Shown: positions 1-9,505, counted from the first letter of the stretch. The stretch: 64,000 nucleotides of DNA from an uncultured Gammaproteobacteria bacterium (GCA_947259705.1 CAMYNL010000002.1:73868-137867); one strand, 5' to 3'. The notes: generated from the letters alone by a model not told the origin. Numbers and translations are program-made.

Positions 1-2652
1 CGCGAACAGGATGAGCAGGGCGCCTACCATCAGGCTGCCGGATGTCTCGCGCTGTTCGCGCTGCTCCCCCTCCAGGGTGTAACGAACGCCGGGATACTCG
101 CCGACCAGGTCGTCGACGAACAGTCGCAGATCGGCGGCGATTTGGTTGGCGTCCGCCTTTTCCTTGTTGATGTCTGCGCGCACGTTCACCGCCCGGTTTC
201 TGTCCACGCGGCGGATGATGGCGAAGCCCTGCCCCACCTTGGCATCCGCAACATCCGCGAAGGGCACCGCGGTCCCGTCAGCGGTGCGTATCCGCATGTC
301 CTGGAGACTGTTCACCGATCGCCGTTCCTGCGCCGGGTAACGGACCATGACCCGGACATCGTTGCGCCCGCGCTGGATGCGCTGGGCTTCCTGGCCGAAG
401 AAGGCATGGCGAACCTGGCGGCCGAGGTCCTCGGCAGTGAGGCCCAGCAGCTCGGCCTGGGGCTTGATGGTGAGCTTGATCTCCTCCTTGCCGTCGTCGA
501 ATGTGTCCTGGATGTCGAAAACCCCCGGATACTCCCTGAGCCGTTCCTTGATGCGTTCCGCGACCCCGGCGAGTACCTCAAAATCGGAACCGGTGAGCTG
601 AACATCGATCGGGTCACCGCCGCGACCTATCTCGGCGCGGAAGGTCAACTCCTTGGCTCCCGCGATAGTGCCGATCTCCTGCCGCCACTCCCGGACCAGG
701 GCGGAGGTGGTGATATCCACCAGCCGGTCCTCCGGCGGATCCAGTTCCAGGCTGACCTGCCCCACGTGCGACTGCCCCCCGCCCCGGCTGGGATTGAATC
801 CGCCAGACGCGTAGCCCACGCTGCTGAGTATGTTGCGGATCACGCTCTGGCCGCTCCCGGCATCCCGGTACTTGGCCTGCAGCCGGCGAGCCGCCTGTGT
901 CATACGGTCTATATTCTGCGTCGTCACCTCGACCGGCGTGCCCACGTTCATCTGCAGCGTGGCCCGCGCCGTCTCGCTCTGTACCCGCGGAAAGAAGGTA
1001 TACCCGGTACGCCCGCTGAACACAAAGGCGAGGATGACCACGGACCCGGCCACGAACAGGGCCAGGGTGAGGTAACGGCGCCGCAGGGCCATCTGCAGCA
1101 AGGGTTGATAGTAGCTGCGCACCGCGTTCTCGAGACCGTCGGCAACCCGCGTCTGCAGACCCCATAATGACCCCGGGCCCTTACGGTGGTCGCGATCCAT
1201 GCGGATGTGTTTCATGTGTGCCGGTAATATCAGCTTCGACTCCACCAGCGAGAACAGCAGTACCGGGATGATGATCAGCGGTATCTGGGCGAATATGGGG
1301 CCGCGCTGCCCGCCGATCATCAGCAGCGGCACGAATGCGACCACGGTGGTCAGGATGCCGAAGGTGACCGGCACCGCGACCTCCTCGGTGCCGTCGATGG
1401 CCGCCAGGGTCGGGTCGCGGCCCCGCTTGAGGTGCGTATAGATGTTCTCGCCCGTCACAATGGCGTCGTCAACCACGATCCCAAGCACGACGATGAACGC
1501 AAACAGGCTGACGATGTTGATGGTGACATCCAAATGGGGCATCAGCGCCAGCGCGCCCATGAAACTGATGGGGATGCCCACGCACACCCAGACCGCTACC
1601 GACAGGCGCAGGAACAGTGTCAGGATGAGGAATATCAACAGCCCGCCCTGCATCGCGCTGCGGGCGAGCGTGTTCAGGCGTGCCTTGACGATGCGGGAAC
1701 GGTCACGCCAGAAATCGATGTTTACGCCCGCCGGCAGACGATCCGCGGCCTTCGCGACATACTCACGCACCGCCGCCGCCAGTTCGATGGCGCTCTGCTC
1801 ACCCACGCGGTAGATCTCGATGATGACGGCGCGACGGCCGTTGAACTGGGCGTAAAGGGGTTCCTCCTCGAAACCGTCCCGCACCGTCGCCACGTCTCCC
1901 ACGGTCAGCCTGGTGCCGTCGCTCCGGGTCAACACCACCAGCCGCTCGAACTCCTCCTTTACGTAGGCCTGGCCCTTGGTACGCAGCAGGATCTCGCCGC
2001 CCGTCGTCTTGATGGACCCCGCCGGCAGGTCCACCGAAGATCGTCGGATCGCCTGGGCAAGCTCGTCGAAGGTGAGGCCGTAGCGCTCGAGGTCGGATTC
2101 CGAGACCTCGATGGCGATTTCGTAGGGCCGCACGGCGGTCAGTTCCACCTGGGTGATTTCCGGCAAGGCCACCAGGTCATCTCGCACCTGCTCGCCCAGC
2201 TCCCGCAGTTCCTGCTCGGCCAGGTCGCCGGACACCGCCACGCTGATAACCTCGCGGCGGAACTGCTGCACGCTGTAGGTGGGGCGCTCGGTGTCATCCG
2301 GGAAGGTGCTGATTGCATCCACCCGGTTCTTGATGTCTTCGAGCAGATCCCGCGGGTCATAGCCCTTCGCGAGTTCGATCCGGACCCGCGCGGTGCCCTC
2401 GTTGGCGTTGGAGGTGATCTCCTTGATCCCCTGCAGATCCGCGATGGCTTCCTCGACGCGGATCACGACACCCTCTTCGACTTCTGCCGGGGTGGCGCCG
2501 CGGTACTGCATCTGCACGTTGACGACGTCGCGTTGGAATTCCGGAAACACTTCCAGCGGAATCAGATTGAACAGCGAGTACAGACCGAGGAAGACAATAA
2601 CCGCCATCAGCAGGTTGGCGGCCACCCCGTTGCGGGCGAACCACGCGATCAT
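1..2652 (-). CDS. RND efflux transporter permease (C-terminus cut by window edge)
   Basis: This is an inner-membrane, proton-driven RND pump subunit of the AcrB/HAE1 class. About 884 residues are readable from the ATG at 2652 without a stop, so the C-terminal part lies outside the window. The N-terminus (MIAWFARNGVAANLLM) is a typical first RND transmembrane helix. A porter domain with DVVNVQMQYRGATPAEVEEG follows. Near residue 395 the motif VVDDAIVTGENIYTH carries the two adjacent aspartates of the proton relay. The start overlaps the adaptor stop as ATGA, so translation is coupled. No CusA-type methionine pattern is evident in the part read, so the substrate is unknown; organic toxins or metals are both possible. 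Confidence 0.93.
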   Translation of the reverse strand, partial: MIAWFARNGVAANLLMAVIVFLGLYSLFNLIPLEVFPEFQRDVVNVQMQYRGATPAEVEEGVVIRVEEAIADLQGIKEITSNANEGTARVRIELAKGYDPRDLLEDIKNRVDAISTFPDDTERPTYSVQQFRREVISVAVSGDLAEQELRELGEQVRDDLVALPEITQVELTAVRPYEIAIEVSESDLERYGLTFDELAQAIRRSSVDLPAGSIKTTGGEILLRTKGQAYVKEEFERLVVLTRSDGTRLTVGDVATVRDGFEEEPLYAQFNGRRAVIIEIYRVGEQSAIELAAAVREYVAKAADRLPAGVNIDFWRDRSRIVKARLNTLARSAMQGGLLIFLILTLFLRLSVAVWVCVGIPISFMGALALMPHLDVTINIVSLFAFIVVLGIVVDDAIVTGENIYTHLKRGRDPTLAAIDGTEEVAVPVTFGILTTVVAFVPLLMIGGQRGPIFAQIPLIIIPVLLFSLVESKLILPAHMKHIRMDRDHRKGPGSLWGLQTRVADGLENAVRSYYQPLLQMALRRRYLTLALFVAGSVVILAFVFSGRTGYTFFPRVQSETARATLQMNVGTPVEVTTQNIDRMTQAARRLQAKYRDAGSGQSVIRNILSSVGYASGGFNPSRGGGQSHVGQVSLELDPPEDRLVDITTSALVREWRQEIGTIAGAKELTFRAEIGRGGDPIDVQLTGSDFEVLAGVAERIKERLREYPGVFDIQDTFDDGKEEIKLTIKPQAELLGLTAEDLGRQVRHAFFGQEAQRIQRGRNDVRVMVRYPAQERRSVNSLQDMRIRTADGTAVPFADVADAKVGQGFAIIRRVDRNRAVNVRADINKEKADANQIAADLRLFVDDLVGEYPGVRYTLEGEQREQRETSGSLMVGALLILFA

Positions 2653-3878
2653 GGCTTGTTGCCTGCCGCTGCTGCCCGGGATTGCGCCGCGCGCGCCTGC
2701 CGCTCCGCCGGTTCCCGCTCTTCACCCCTGATCCGCACCGGCGTCCCGCCTATGGCGTAGGGCAGGTTGGTGGAGGAGATACGGTCGCCGTCATGCAGCC
2801 CCGCGCCGATCACGACCTGCTCTCCCTCGCTCCAGAGCACCTCGACTTGGCGCCGCTGCAGGCGGTCCTCGTCGTCGACGATGAGCACCTGGTCGCTGGC
2901 GCGCAGCGCGGCACGCGGGACCACGAAAACATCGAACAGCGTCTCTCCGACGATCTCCGCCTCCACGAACTGGCCGACCTTGAGCGGCGGCCTGTCTTCA
3001 TACCGCGCATAGGGATCGTCGACCTGCGCCACCGCGAACAACTGCCGGCTGCGGGTATCGATGGCACCCTCGGTGCGCAGGATCCTTCCTTTCCAGCTGA
3101 ACTCCCTTTGCCCGATCCTGGCGGTCACTATCACTTCCGGGTTCTCACCCTGCACTTCCTGCTCACCGCGGTACCGCTCCGGCAGGCGCACATATTCCAG
3201 TTGTTCGTTGGTCAGCGGCAGGCGTATCTCGACGTAGTCCACCGCATAGACCGAGGCCAGCACGCTGCCGGGCGACACGTACTGGCCCACGTCCACGTTT
3301 TTCTCCAGCACCCGTCCGGCGTAGGGCGCGACGATGCGGGTACGCTCAAGGTCCGTTGCCGCCTGTTCCAGCCTCGCCTGGGCCGCGGCGACGCCCGCCT
3401 TGGCACTGGCCAGCTGGGGAATGCGCAGCACCAGGTCGCTGGGTTCGCCTGCCTCACCGAGGCGCTTCCAGTCCCGTACCGCCTGCTCCGAGCGTGCCTG
3501 TTCCTCCTCCACGTCTATGCGGGCCCTGGCCAGCTCGGAGCGCGCCACGGTCACCGCGTTCTCGTAGTCGCGCGGGTCGATCTTGAGCAGCACATCACCG
3601 GCTTCGAAGAAGCCCCCCTGACGAAAATTCGGGGCGATCTCGATGACGCGGCCGGAAACCTCCGGGATCAGCGTACTCTCGGTGCGCGGCGACACCGTGC
3701 CCCGGGTGTGGGCGCGTACCTGGTAATCGGTGGCTTTGACCGCTGTTACGTCGACGACGGGAACCACCGGGGGCGGTTGCCGCCGTTCAGTCTTCGGGCC
3801 GGTGGCCATCAACAAGGCGGCGGCCCCGAGACCAACCGCCAGTACCAAGACCGGGAGCAGGACCCTGACCACTCTCAT
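2649..3878 (-). CDS. RND efflux periplasmic adaptor (membrane fusion protein)
   Basis: This is a 409-residue HlyD/AcrA-type adaptor linking the permease to the outer-membrane factor. An N-terminal hydrophobic segment (about residues 5-26) serves as anchor or signal. The first lipoyl half follows (PEVSGRVIEIAPNFRQGGFF, about 73-92), then a charged alpha-hairpin coiled coil (about 110-175). The second lipoyl half (AGRVLEKNVDVGQYVSPGSV) and the beta-barrel and membrane-proximal domains come last. The C-terminus is Ala/Arg-rich. The start overlaps the stop of the outer-membrane factor and the stop overlaps the permease start, both as ATGA, so the three genes form one tightly coupled operon. Confidence 0.93.
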   Translation of the reverse strand: MRVVRVLLPVLVLAVGLGAAALLMATGPKTERRQPPPVVPVVDVTAVKATDYQVRAHTRGTVSPRTESTLIPEVSGRVIEIAPNFRQGGFFEAGDVLLKIDPRDYENAVTVARSELARARIDVEEEQARSEQAVRDWKRLGEAGEPSDLVLRIPQLASAKAGVAAAQARLEQAATDLERTRIVAPYAGRVLEKNVDVGQYVSPGSVLASVYAVDYVEIRLPLTNEQLEYVRLPERYRGEQEVQGENPEVIVTARIGQREFSWKGRILRTEGAIDTRSRQLFAVAQVDDPYARYEDRPPLKVGQFVEAEIVGETLFDVFVVPRAALRASDQVLIVDDEDRLQRRQVEVLWSEGEQVVIGAGLHDGDRISSTNLPYAIGGTPVRIRGEEREPAERQARAAQSRAAAAGNKP

Positions 3879-5323
3879 AGCCGCGGTTCCGTCACCGGCG
3901 TGTGGCCTGCGGCAAGCTCATCAGCCTGCAGGTCACGGTAATCGCCCCCCAGGCCCAGGTACAGGTTGATGCGGTTCTGCAGCCTCAGGTTGACAATGGT
4001 GAGCAGGGAACTCTCCGAATTGAATGCCCGCCGCTGGGATTCTAGCAAGGTGATGATGTCGGTCAGGCCGCCCTGGTAGCGCTCCAGGGCAAGGCTGGAG
4101 GCCTCTCGGGACTCCAGCGCCGAACGGCGCACTGCTTCTTCCTGCCCGGAAAGGAATGTCTCCGCCGCCAGGGCGGTCTCGACCTCCCGCAGGGCAGTCA
4201 ACACCGATTGCGCATATTGCGCCAGCGCCTCGCGGTTGTCCGCCTGCGCCAGGGCCTGCTCGGCCTCCAGGCGGCCGCCCTGGAACAAGGGCTGCAAGAT
4301 GTCTCCCACCAGGCTCCACACCAGAACATCCCAATCCAGGAGGTTTCTCAGCTCGGCGCTCGCGGTACCGCCGTTAGCGGTGAGGCGAAACCGCGGGAGT
4401 CTGTTCTTGCGCGCCTCCGAGAGCCGGCTTTCAGTGGCATACAGGCGCCGCTCGGCGGCGAGCAGGTCGGGCCGGCGCCCGATCAGTTCCGAGGGCAGGC
4501 CTGCCGGCACGGCATACTTGATCCGAGGCATCTGCTCCGGGACCGACAGGCTGGCGGCGGGGTAGCGGCCGAGAATCGACTCCAGATCCCGTATCGCGGC
4601 ATCCCTGTCACGTTCGCGCTGCCGTAGATTGCTCATCGCGGTCGCCGCGTCAGCCCGCGCCAGACGGAGGTCCAGCGCATTGCCTATACCGCTGCGGTAC
4701 TGCTGCGCCACGATGTCGCGGCTGGCCTCGAAGCTGGTCACCGTCTGCCGGGCCAGTCGGACCTGTTGCTGCGCCTCGATGGCATTGAACCAGCCGCGTG
4801 CGATAGCGGCCGCCAGCGACAGTCGCGCGGCGTGGAAGTCCGCCTCGCTCGCTTGGGCATCCGCCAGCGCTCCGCGCGAGGCATCAGCAAGCCGGTCCCA
4901 GACGTCCAGCTCCCAGCTCAATTGCAGATCGAAACCGAAACTGCTGACCGGGTTATCGACCAGTCCGGCATTGTTGGCATCGCTGCGCCGGGTCCTGGCG
5001 CCGTCCACGGCAAGCTGCAGCGCCGGCAATCGATCGGCGCCGCGGATACGCGCCCTTGCCTGCGCCGCTTCGACCCGCGCCGCCGCGGCGCGCAGATCGA
5101 AATTCTGGCGCACCGCCGTCGCGACCAACCGGTGCAGGCGCTCGTCGTCGATGTCCTGCAACCAGGGCTGCACCGAGTCGGGAGGCCCGCTGTCGGTGGT
5201 CCAGAGCCCCGGCACGGGCAAGGGTGCATCGCGGACGGGCGTGTCCGGCGTGGTCGCACACCCGGCGGCAAGCGTGAGCATAACGCCGGCGCCAAGGAGG
5301 CTCGTCGGTCTTCTGTAGATCAT
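3875..5323 (-). CDS. NodT-family outer-membrane efflux lipoprotein
   Basis: This is a TolC-like outer-membrane factor of 482 residues. The frame is open further upstream, but ATG 5323 is chosen because it begins a clean lipoprotein signal peptide (MIYRRPTSLLGAGVML) ending in the lipobox LAAGC, with acylated Cys near residue 22. Two OEP repeats follow, rich in Ala, Arg, Gln and Leu, with the family feature GxRRPDLxAAER (IGRRPDLLAAERRLYATESR). It is first in the operon with the adaptor and permease. No regulator is next to it, and no convincing promoter could be assigned in the long upstream gap. Confidence 0.9.
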   Translation of the reverse strand: MIYRRPTSLLGAGVMLTLAAGCATTPDTPVRDAPLPVPGLWTTDSGPPDSVQPWLQDIDDERLHRLVATAVRQNFDLRAAAARVEAAQARARIRGADRLPALQLAVDGARTRRSDANNAGLVDNPVSSFGFDLQLSWELDVWDRLADASRGALADAQASEADFHAARLSLAAAIARGWFNAIEAQQQVRLARQTVTSFEASRDIVAQQYRSGIGNALDLRLARADAATAMSNLRQRERDRDAAIRDLESILGRYPAASLSVPEQMPRIKYAVPAGLPSELIGRRPDLLAAERRLYATESRLSEARKNRLPRFRLTANGGTASAELRNLLDWDVLVWSLVGDILQPLFQGGRLEAEQALAQADNREALAQYAQSVLTALREVETALAAETFLSGQEEAVRRSALESREASSLALERYQGGLTDIITLLESQRRAFNSESSLLTIVNLRLQNRINLYLGLGGDYRDLQADELAAGHTPVTEPRL

Positions 5324-5958
5324 GATCGCAAGTTCGTTGTGGCTCCGCCCGGAGGATGGGTCGGTCCGGGTCTGGAGCTGCCCTTGAACGGCTGCCTGCC
5401 GGGCGTGTTGACGCGATTGGCGTAACATTATTAGATGGTGCCGCCGCGGCTTGGCTTCAAGGACTCTGACCCCGGATCTACGCGCTAAGTTGCGGCAGTT
5501 GCGAACGAATTGGGGCCGGCCCCGCAAGCCACACGGCGGCCGGGCCGCCCACCACCGTGCTGCGCTCGACTTTGGGTATTCATGCCGGCGGCGGGACCGT
5601 GCGCGTCGCCCTGCCAGCGGTGCACCGGACACGCCGGAGGGTGCGACCGGGACGGGCTGATTTCCGATGCCCTCCGCTACCGGCAGCGCCGGTCCGGCAT
5701 GGGCCAGTCAACATGCTCCTCATGGTGACCGGCGCTCCGGCAGCGGCACTCACCCGCTGCGGGACGGTGGCCGTCGATCTGCTGCGGTGGCACCGTGAAT
5801 CCGGCGTCCGGCTCCATGCTGTCTCCGCGGACACGGGCCGGACCCAAACGGTGCGCCGACCAGCCGGCACCGGCTCTGGAAGGGGTCGCCATGCTTGCCG
5901 TTGTCATGGCCCGAAACCGCCCGCTGATTGCGCGCAGTCGGCCCCCGGTGCCATAACA
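5324..5958. other. Gene-poor stretch of 635 bp
   Basis: No ORF here has coding character; the open frames are Arg/Pro-rich shadows. The stretch separates the RND operon start from the end of the multicopper oxidase gene. It should hold the RND operon promoter near 5324-5500. The only structure I see is a perfect GC-rich inverted repeat (7-bp arms around one G) at 5535-5549, with no T-tract on either side, so I do not call it a terminator. Confidence 0.5.
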
Positions 5959-7332
5959 TCAGCCGCGGTGGTCATGGTGCCGATGATCGCTCCCGGGAAC
6001 CGCCTCACCCAAGTTTGCAGCCGCGATACCGTCACGGCGCAGTTCCTCGGGCGCCGCACGCGCCGCCACGGTGCCCTCGGGGTGCCGGTACCAGCCCGGG
6101 TCATCATAGCCGGCAAGCCGCTCCCGCACCTTGAGCACGGTGAACATGCCACCTACCGTTGACTTGCCGTACTGCAGCTGCACGGCAGCCATGGGCATGC
6201 TGTTGCGCGGCATGGGCATGCGCATGTAGGCCATCTCCCCCATGCCGCCCTGGCCCATGGTCATGTAGCCGGGCAGCAGGGCCGCCACTCTGGCATCCAG
6301 ATCACCCGGATCCATACCGATCATGTTTGGGATACCGTGACCCATCTGGGTCATGGTGTGATGAGTCATGTGGCAGTGCATGATCCAGTCGCCCGGCGCG
6401 TCGGCGATGAACTCGACCTCCCGGGTCTGGCCCACGGCCACCAGCACGCTGGTCTCGGGCCACTGCGCGGTCACCGGAATACGCTCGCCGTCGGTGGCGG
6501 TGATCTTGAACCGATAACCATGCAGATGAATCGGGTGATGGTCCATTGCCGACAGATTGCCGATCCGGATCCGCACCCGGTCATTGTAGCGGGCGACCAG
6601 GGCGTCGGTGGCCGGAAACGACTTGCCGTTGATGGTCAACACGTTGAAATCCGACATTTCGTTGGGGTCCGGCCGTGAAGTACCGGTGTCTACCCGGAAC
6701 TCGTTCAACAGCAGCGAGAAATCGCGGTCCACGATGTCGTCGTCGGTCGGGTTGCGGGGATGGACGATGAGGGACCCGGTCAGCCCCATGCCCTCCTGCG
6801 TCATCACGTCGTAATGGGAGTGGTACATGAATGTCCCGTGTTGGCGCAGCGTCCATTCGTATTTGAAGGTCTCACCGGGCGGGATGGCCGGTTGAGTCAC
6901 GCCGCTGACGCCATCCATGCCGTTGGGGAGAAAGATGCCGTGCCAGTGGACGCTGGTGGGCACCGCGAGTTTGTTGGTGACATAGATGCGGACACGCTCG
7001 CCTTCGACCGCCTCAATGACGGTGCCGCTCTGCCTGCCGTTGTAGCCCCACACCGTGGCCTTGAGGCCGGGGAGGAATTCGTGCTCGAATTCCTCCGCGA
7101 CAAGATGAAACACCTTGACGCCATCGACGATCTTGAACGGCAGGGCCGCGCCGTTGGGGACCACGACCGGCTGGTAGTCCTTGCCGGGTCGTCCCGGCGG
7201 CAGTGGCTCCACGTCCACGGGACCGCCGCTGTAACTGTGCTCCCAGCGCGTGGGTGCAGCGGCGGCGTGGGCATCACTCAGCGCCACGGCACCGGCGGCT
7301 GCGCCACCAAGCAAAAAATCTCTACGTTTCAT
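5959..7332 (-). CDS. Tat-exported multicopper oxidase (CopA/CueO-like)
   Basis: This 457-residue periplasmic oxidase probably oxidises Cu(I) or similar substrates while reducing oxygen. ATG 7332 begins a twin-arginine signal (MKRRDFLLGGAAAG, cleavage near AHA-A). All four copper-binding segments are visible: HWHG at 129-132, HSH at 171-173, HPIHLHG at 266-272, and HCHMTHHTMTQM at 319-330, which supplies the type-1 His/Cys/His plus the axial Met330. A methionine-rich tail (about 340-381) resembles the extra copper-binding segments of CueO and CopA. The gene starts 1 nt after the TolC-like gene stop and uses a GGAGG ribosome-binding site inside that gene's last codons. The copper role is inferred from this domain set and its neighbours. 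Confidence 0.9.
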   Translation of the reverse strand: MKRRDFLLGGAAAGAVALSDAHAAAAPTRWEHSYSGGPVDVEPLPPGRPGKDYQPVVVPNGAALPFKIVDGVKVFHLVAEEFEHEFLPGLKATVWGYNGRQSGTVIEAVEGERVRIYVTNKLAVPTSVHWHGIFLPNGMDGVSGVTQPAIPPGETFKYEWTLRQHGTFMYHSHYDVMTQEGMGLTGSLIVHPRNPTDDDIVDRDFSLLLNEFRVDTGTSRPDPNEMSDFNVLTINGKSFPATDALVARYNDRVRIRIGNLSAMDHHPIHLHGYRFKITATDGERIPVTAQWPETSVLVAVGQTREVEFIADAPGDWIMHCHMTHHTMTQMGHGIPNMIGMDPGDLDARVAALLPGYMTMGQGGMGEMAYMRMPMPRNSMPMAAVQLQYGKSTVGGMFTVLKVRERLAGYDDPGWYRHPEGTVAARAAPEELRRDGIAAANLGEAVPGSDHRHHDHRG

Positions 7333-7333
7333 T

Positions 7334-8758
7334 TCAATGTCCTCCGCTATTTCCGCTCGCCATGGGGGCGTCGCCGCTGGTCGCCGAGGCCAACATGCCG
7401 CCGCCATCGGGCATGCGGCCACTCAACATGAGGTCCAGGTCGGCGCGGGCGATCCAGTAATCTCGCAGTAATTCGATGTAACGCTGGCCGAGCGCGATCT
7501 GGCGCTCCTGGGCCCGCAGCAGCCGGAACACACCGATCTGCATGGCGTTGTAACTGAGCAGGGACTCGTCGACGATCTGCTGGCTCAGCGGCAGCATGAC
7601 CTTGCGTACATGGTTCACCCTGGCGTGCGCCAGCCGCACGGACTCGCGCGTCAACCTCGCCGCCGACCGCACCTGTATGGCTGTCGACAGATATTCCTGC
7701 TGGGCCCGGCGCAGCCGCGCCTGTCCGCGCGCCACCCGGGCCTGGCCGTAATCAAACAGCGGGATCTGCAGGCCAAGGGAAATGCCGTCCTCCTTCTCGC
7801 CATCGTCGCGCTCGAACGCGTAACCCAGCTCGAACTCCGGCAACAGCCGGGTGTTCTTGTCCAGGCCCAGCTGCTGGGCGAGGCTCTGCAGCTTGAGTCG
7901 AGCGGAGGCGAGTTCCAGGCTGCTGTTCACCGCCCGTCTTTCGATCTGGGTGAGGTCCGGGTCGGACCCCGGCGGCTCAGGCAGACGCGCTGCGAGCCGC
8001 CATTGCGTATCGCGCCCCCACAGCCCCATGAGCACGTTCAGACGCTCGCGTCCGGCCAATACTACGCCCTCCGCCGCCGCCAGGAACAGACGCGCCTCCT
8101 CATGCAGCGCACGCTGGTTCGCCAGACGCAGGTCGGGGATGTTGCCGGCCGCGTGCAGCCGCTCCGCGGCGTGGACGGCGGCGCCGGTGGACTGCACGAC
8201 CTGCTGCATCATCTCGACCGACTGCGTGGCCGCCTGCGCCTGGTAGAAGGTCTTGCGCACCTGTGCCGACAGGTCCAGCACGGCGGCACTCACCTCCAGC
8301 TTGGCAGACTCGAACCCCGCCTCCGCCACTTTCCTGCGCAACGGAATAGTGAGTATGCGGAGGAAATCCAAAGATACTCCCAGGTCGTAGTTGCGCCCTT
8401 CGTCCTCACGCGGCCAGCGGATCTCGCCGTGGAAAACGGGGTTGTTCAGCAGGCCGGCCTGCACCAGGTTGGCCTGGGCGATGCCCAGATCCTCGAACCT
8501 GGCCTGCAGCATGGGATTATTGAGCAAAGCGACCTGTACGGACTGCGCCACGCTGATCTCGCCGGCCAGCAGATCGCTCACGTGCTGCGCGACCTGCTCG
8601 TCCTCGGGCCTGCCCTGTTTCCAGTGCACCCGCTCGCCGAGCCGTTGCTCAAGGTCCTGGTTGATGTCCTCGAAGGCCTCGTCCTTGGACACCGTGGCAC
8701 AGCCCCCAAGGAGCAGCGCCAGCGCAACCAGCAAGTAATTGGCGGGAAATCGATTCAT
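7334..8758 (-). CDS. TolC-family outer-membrane lipoprotein
   Basis: This 474-residue outer-membrane channel protein starts at ATG 8758, giving a lipoprotein signal (MNRFPANYLLVALALLLGG) with lipobox LLGGC. It carries two OEP domains. The segment with ALLNNPMLQARFEDLGIAQA near residue 65 and NNPVFHGEIR about 30 residues later is typical of CusC/CzcC-like proteins. It sits between a small His-tailed lipoprotein and the multicopper oxidase, so it is likely part of a copper export or sequestration operon. No RND permease lies directly beside it, so it may pair with a pump encoded elsewhere. A G-rich Shine-Dalgarno sequence (GGGGGG) lies just upstream. Confidence 0.88.
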   Translation of the reverse strand: MNRFPANYLLVALALLLGGCATVSKDEAFEDINQDLEQRLGERVHWKQGRPEDEQVAQHVSDLLAGEISVAQSVQVALLNNPMLQARFEDLGIAQANLVQAGLLNNPVFHGEIRWPREDEGRNYDLGVSLDFLRILTIPLRRKVAEAGFESAKLEVSAAVLDLSAQVRKTFYQAQAATQSVEMMQQVVQSTGAAVHAAERLHAAGNIPDLRLANQRALHEEARLFLAAAEGVVLAGRERLNVLMGLWGRDTQWRLAARLPEPPGSDPDLTQIERRAVNSSLELASARLKLQSLAQQLGLDKNTRLLPEFELGYAFERDDGEKEDGISLGLQIPLFDYGQARVARGQARLRRAQQEYLSTAIQVRSAARLTRESVRLAHARVNHVRKVMLPLSQQIVDESLLSYNAMQIGVFRLLRAQERQIALGQRYIELLRDYWIARADLDLMLSGRMPDGGGMLASATSGDAPMASGNSGGH

Positions 8759-8768
8759 CACTGCCCCC

Positions 8769-9041
8769 CTACATGTTGTGCTGGTGGTGATGCTGGGGGG
8801 ACGGCGCCGGCGGCGGCTGCGGGCGTTTGTCCTGCTCAGCGGGCGGCGCGGAGATGGCCAGGATGCCCGGCCGTTGTATTTCCGGCGCTGCCGCGGCATC
8901 CGGGTTTGCCGGGTGCGCGGTGCCGGGCAGGGGTAATTCCACGTTCGACACGCATGATGCCAACAACAGCACCGAAGCCACCACAAGGCTTCGTCCCGTT
9001 GGCAGGCAACGCGACCATATACTGCGACGCAGTGATTCCAT
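8769..9041 (-). CDS. Small lipoprotein with His-rich C-terminus
   Basis: This is a 90-residue predicted lipoprotein of no family I recognise. ATG 9041 is chosen over the ATG two codons upstream because an AGGAGG lies 8 nt before it. The N-terminus has a basic region then VVASVLLLASC, a good lipobox. The mature part is Pro/Ala-rich and ends in HHHQHNM, a plausible copper-binding tail. It sits 10 nt upstream of the TolC-like gene in the same direction. Between a channel and the Cys/His-rich protein gene, a copper-binding or chaperone role is a reasonable inference but unproven. Confidence 0.75.
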   Translation of the reverse strand: MESLRRSIWSRCLPTGRSLVVASVLLLASCVSNVELPLPGTAHPANPDAAAAPEIQRPGILAISAPPAEQDKRPQPPPAPSPQHHHQHNM

Positions 9042-9101
9042 ACTCATGACCTCCTCGAAAGACCAGTGAAGAAGGAACGGCAGCAGCGCCGTTCCCCGCG
9101 A

Positions 9102-9446
9102 TCAAACCGACGCCGGCCTGCTTCGAGGAGGTCTGTAAAACAGATTGACGGGACGGGCTCGGGGAGCCGGGCCGTAACGCGTTGTTGGGCGATGGGTGAA
9201 GATGCCTTGGATGGAGACTGCGGGGAAGGCGACGCCCGAATTATCGGCAACGCACTGCTCACAGCCATCGTGCTCGCAGTGCACAGTCGCGGTCTCACCC
9301 GTCAGTGGAAGGGCGCAATGCGACATGGTCACCGCATCCGCAGGCATATCGGAATGATCAGAGCAAGGCGTCGCCAACGCCGCCCGCAACGGCGTCACGG
9401 CCATCGCGGCGGCTAGGAAGATCTGCACCAAGGTTCGCGCTCTCAT
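9102..9446 (-). CDS. Cys/His/Met-rich periplasmic protein, putative copper binder
   Basis: This 114-residue protein has a signal peptide (MRARTLVQIFLAAAMAVTPL, cleavage near ALA-T). A cluster of possible soft-metal ligands follows: CSDHSDMP, MSHC and HCEHDGCEQC within about 50 residues. The C-terminal third is Arg/Pro-rich. It resembles the small DUF2946-like proteins found in copper loci, but I cannot assign a family. The ATG at 9446 has GGAG 4 nt upstream. It also overlaps the stop of a 20-codon leader ORF (ATGA), so translation may be coupled. It is the first structural gene after the regulator pair. Confidence 0.7.
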   Translation of the reverse strand: MRARTLVQIFLAAAMAVTPLRAALATPCSDHSDMPADAVTMSHCALPLTGETATVHCEHDGCEQCVADNSGVAFPAVSIQGIFTHRPTTRYGPAPRARPVNLFYRPPRSRPASV

Positions 9447-9505
9447 GTACTCCGGTCAACGCCGCGACAAAACCGGTCGCCGGTCATGGTCATGGTCATG
9501 GTCAT
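9443..9505 (-). CDS. Candidate 20-aa leader ORF made of a hexamer repeat
   Basis: Starting at ATG 9505, the minus strand reads MTMTMTMTGDRFCRGVDRST and stops with a TGA that overlaps the ATG of the Cys/His-rich protein gene. Its first eight codons are four perfect copies of ATGACC. No strong Shine-Dalgarno is visible upstream, so translation is uncertain. The ATGA junction suggests that, if translated, it couples to the downstream gene. Confidence 0.35.
   Translation of the reverse strand: MTMTMTMTGDRFCRGVDRST
9482..9505. repeat. Four perfect copies of the hexamer GGTCAT
   Basis: Positions 9482-9505 are four perfect tandem copies of GGTCAT (ATGACC on the minus strand), directly upstream of the Cys/His-rich protein gene. 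Copy-number change would keep reading frame but add or remove start codons and shift spacing. Confidence 0.9.

Noticed and set aside
5535-5549. GC-rich palindrome as a terminator
   Set aside because: Perfect arms but no T-tract on either strand.
3875-5632. Longer 585-codon version of the outer-membrane factor
   Set aside because: The extra 103 residues are Arg-rich and would destroy the lipoprotein signal that begins at 5323.
5557-6162. 201-codon plus-strand ORF opposite the multicopper oxidase end
   Set aside because: It overlaps the well-supported oxidase and has Arg-rich shadow composition.
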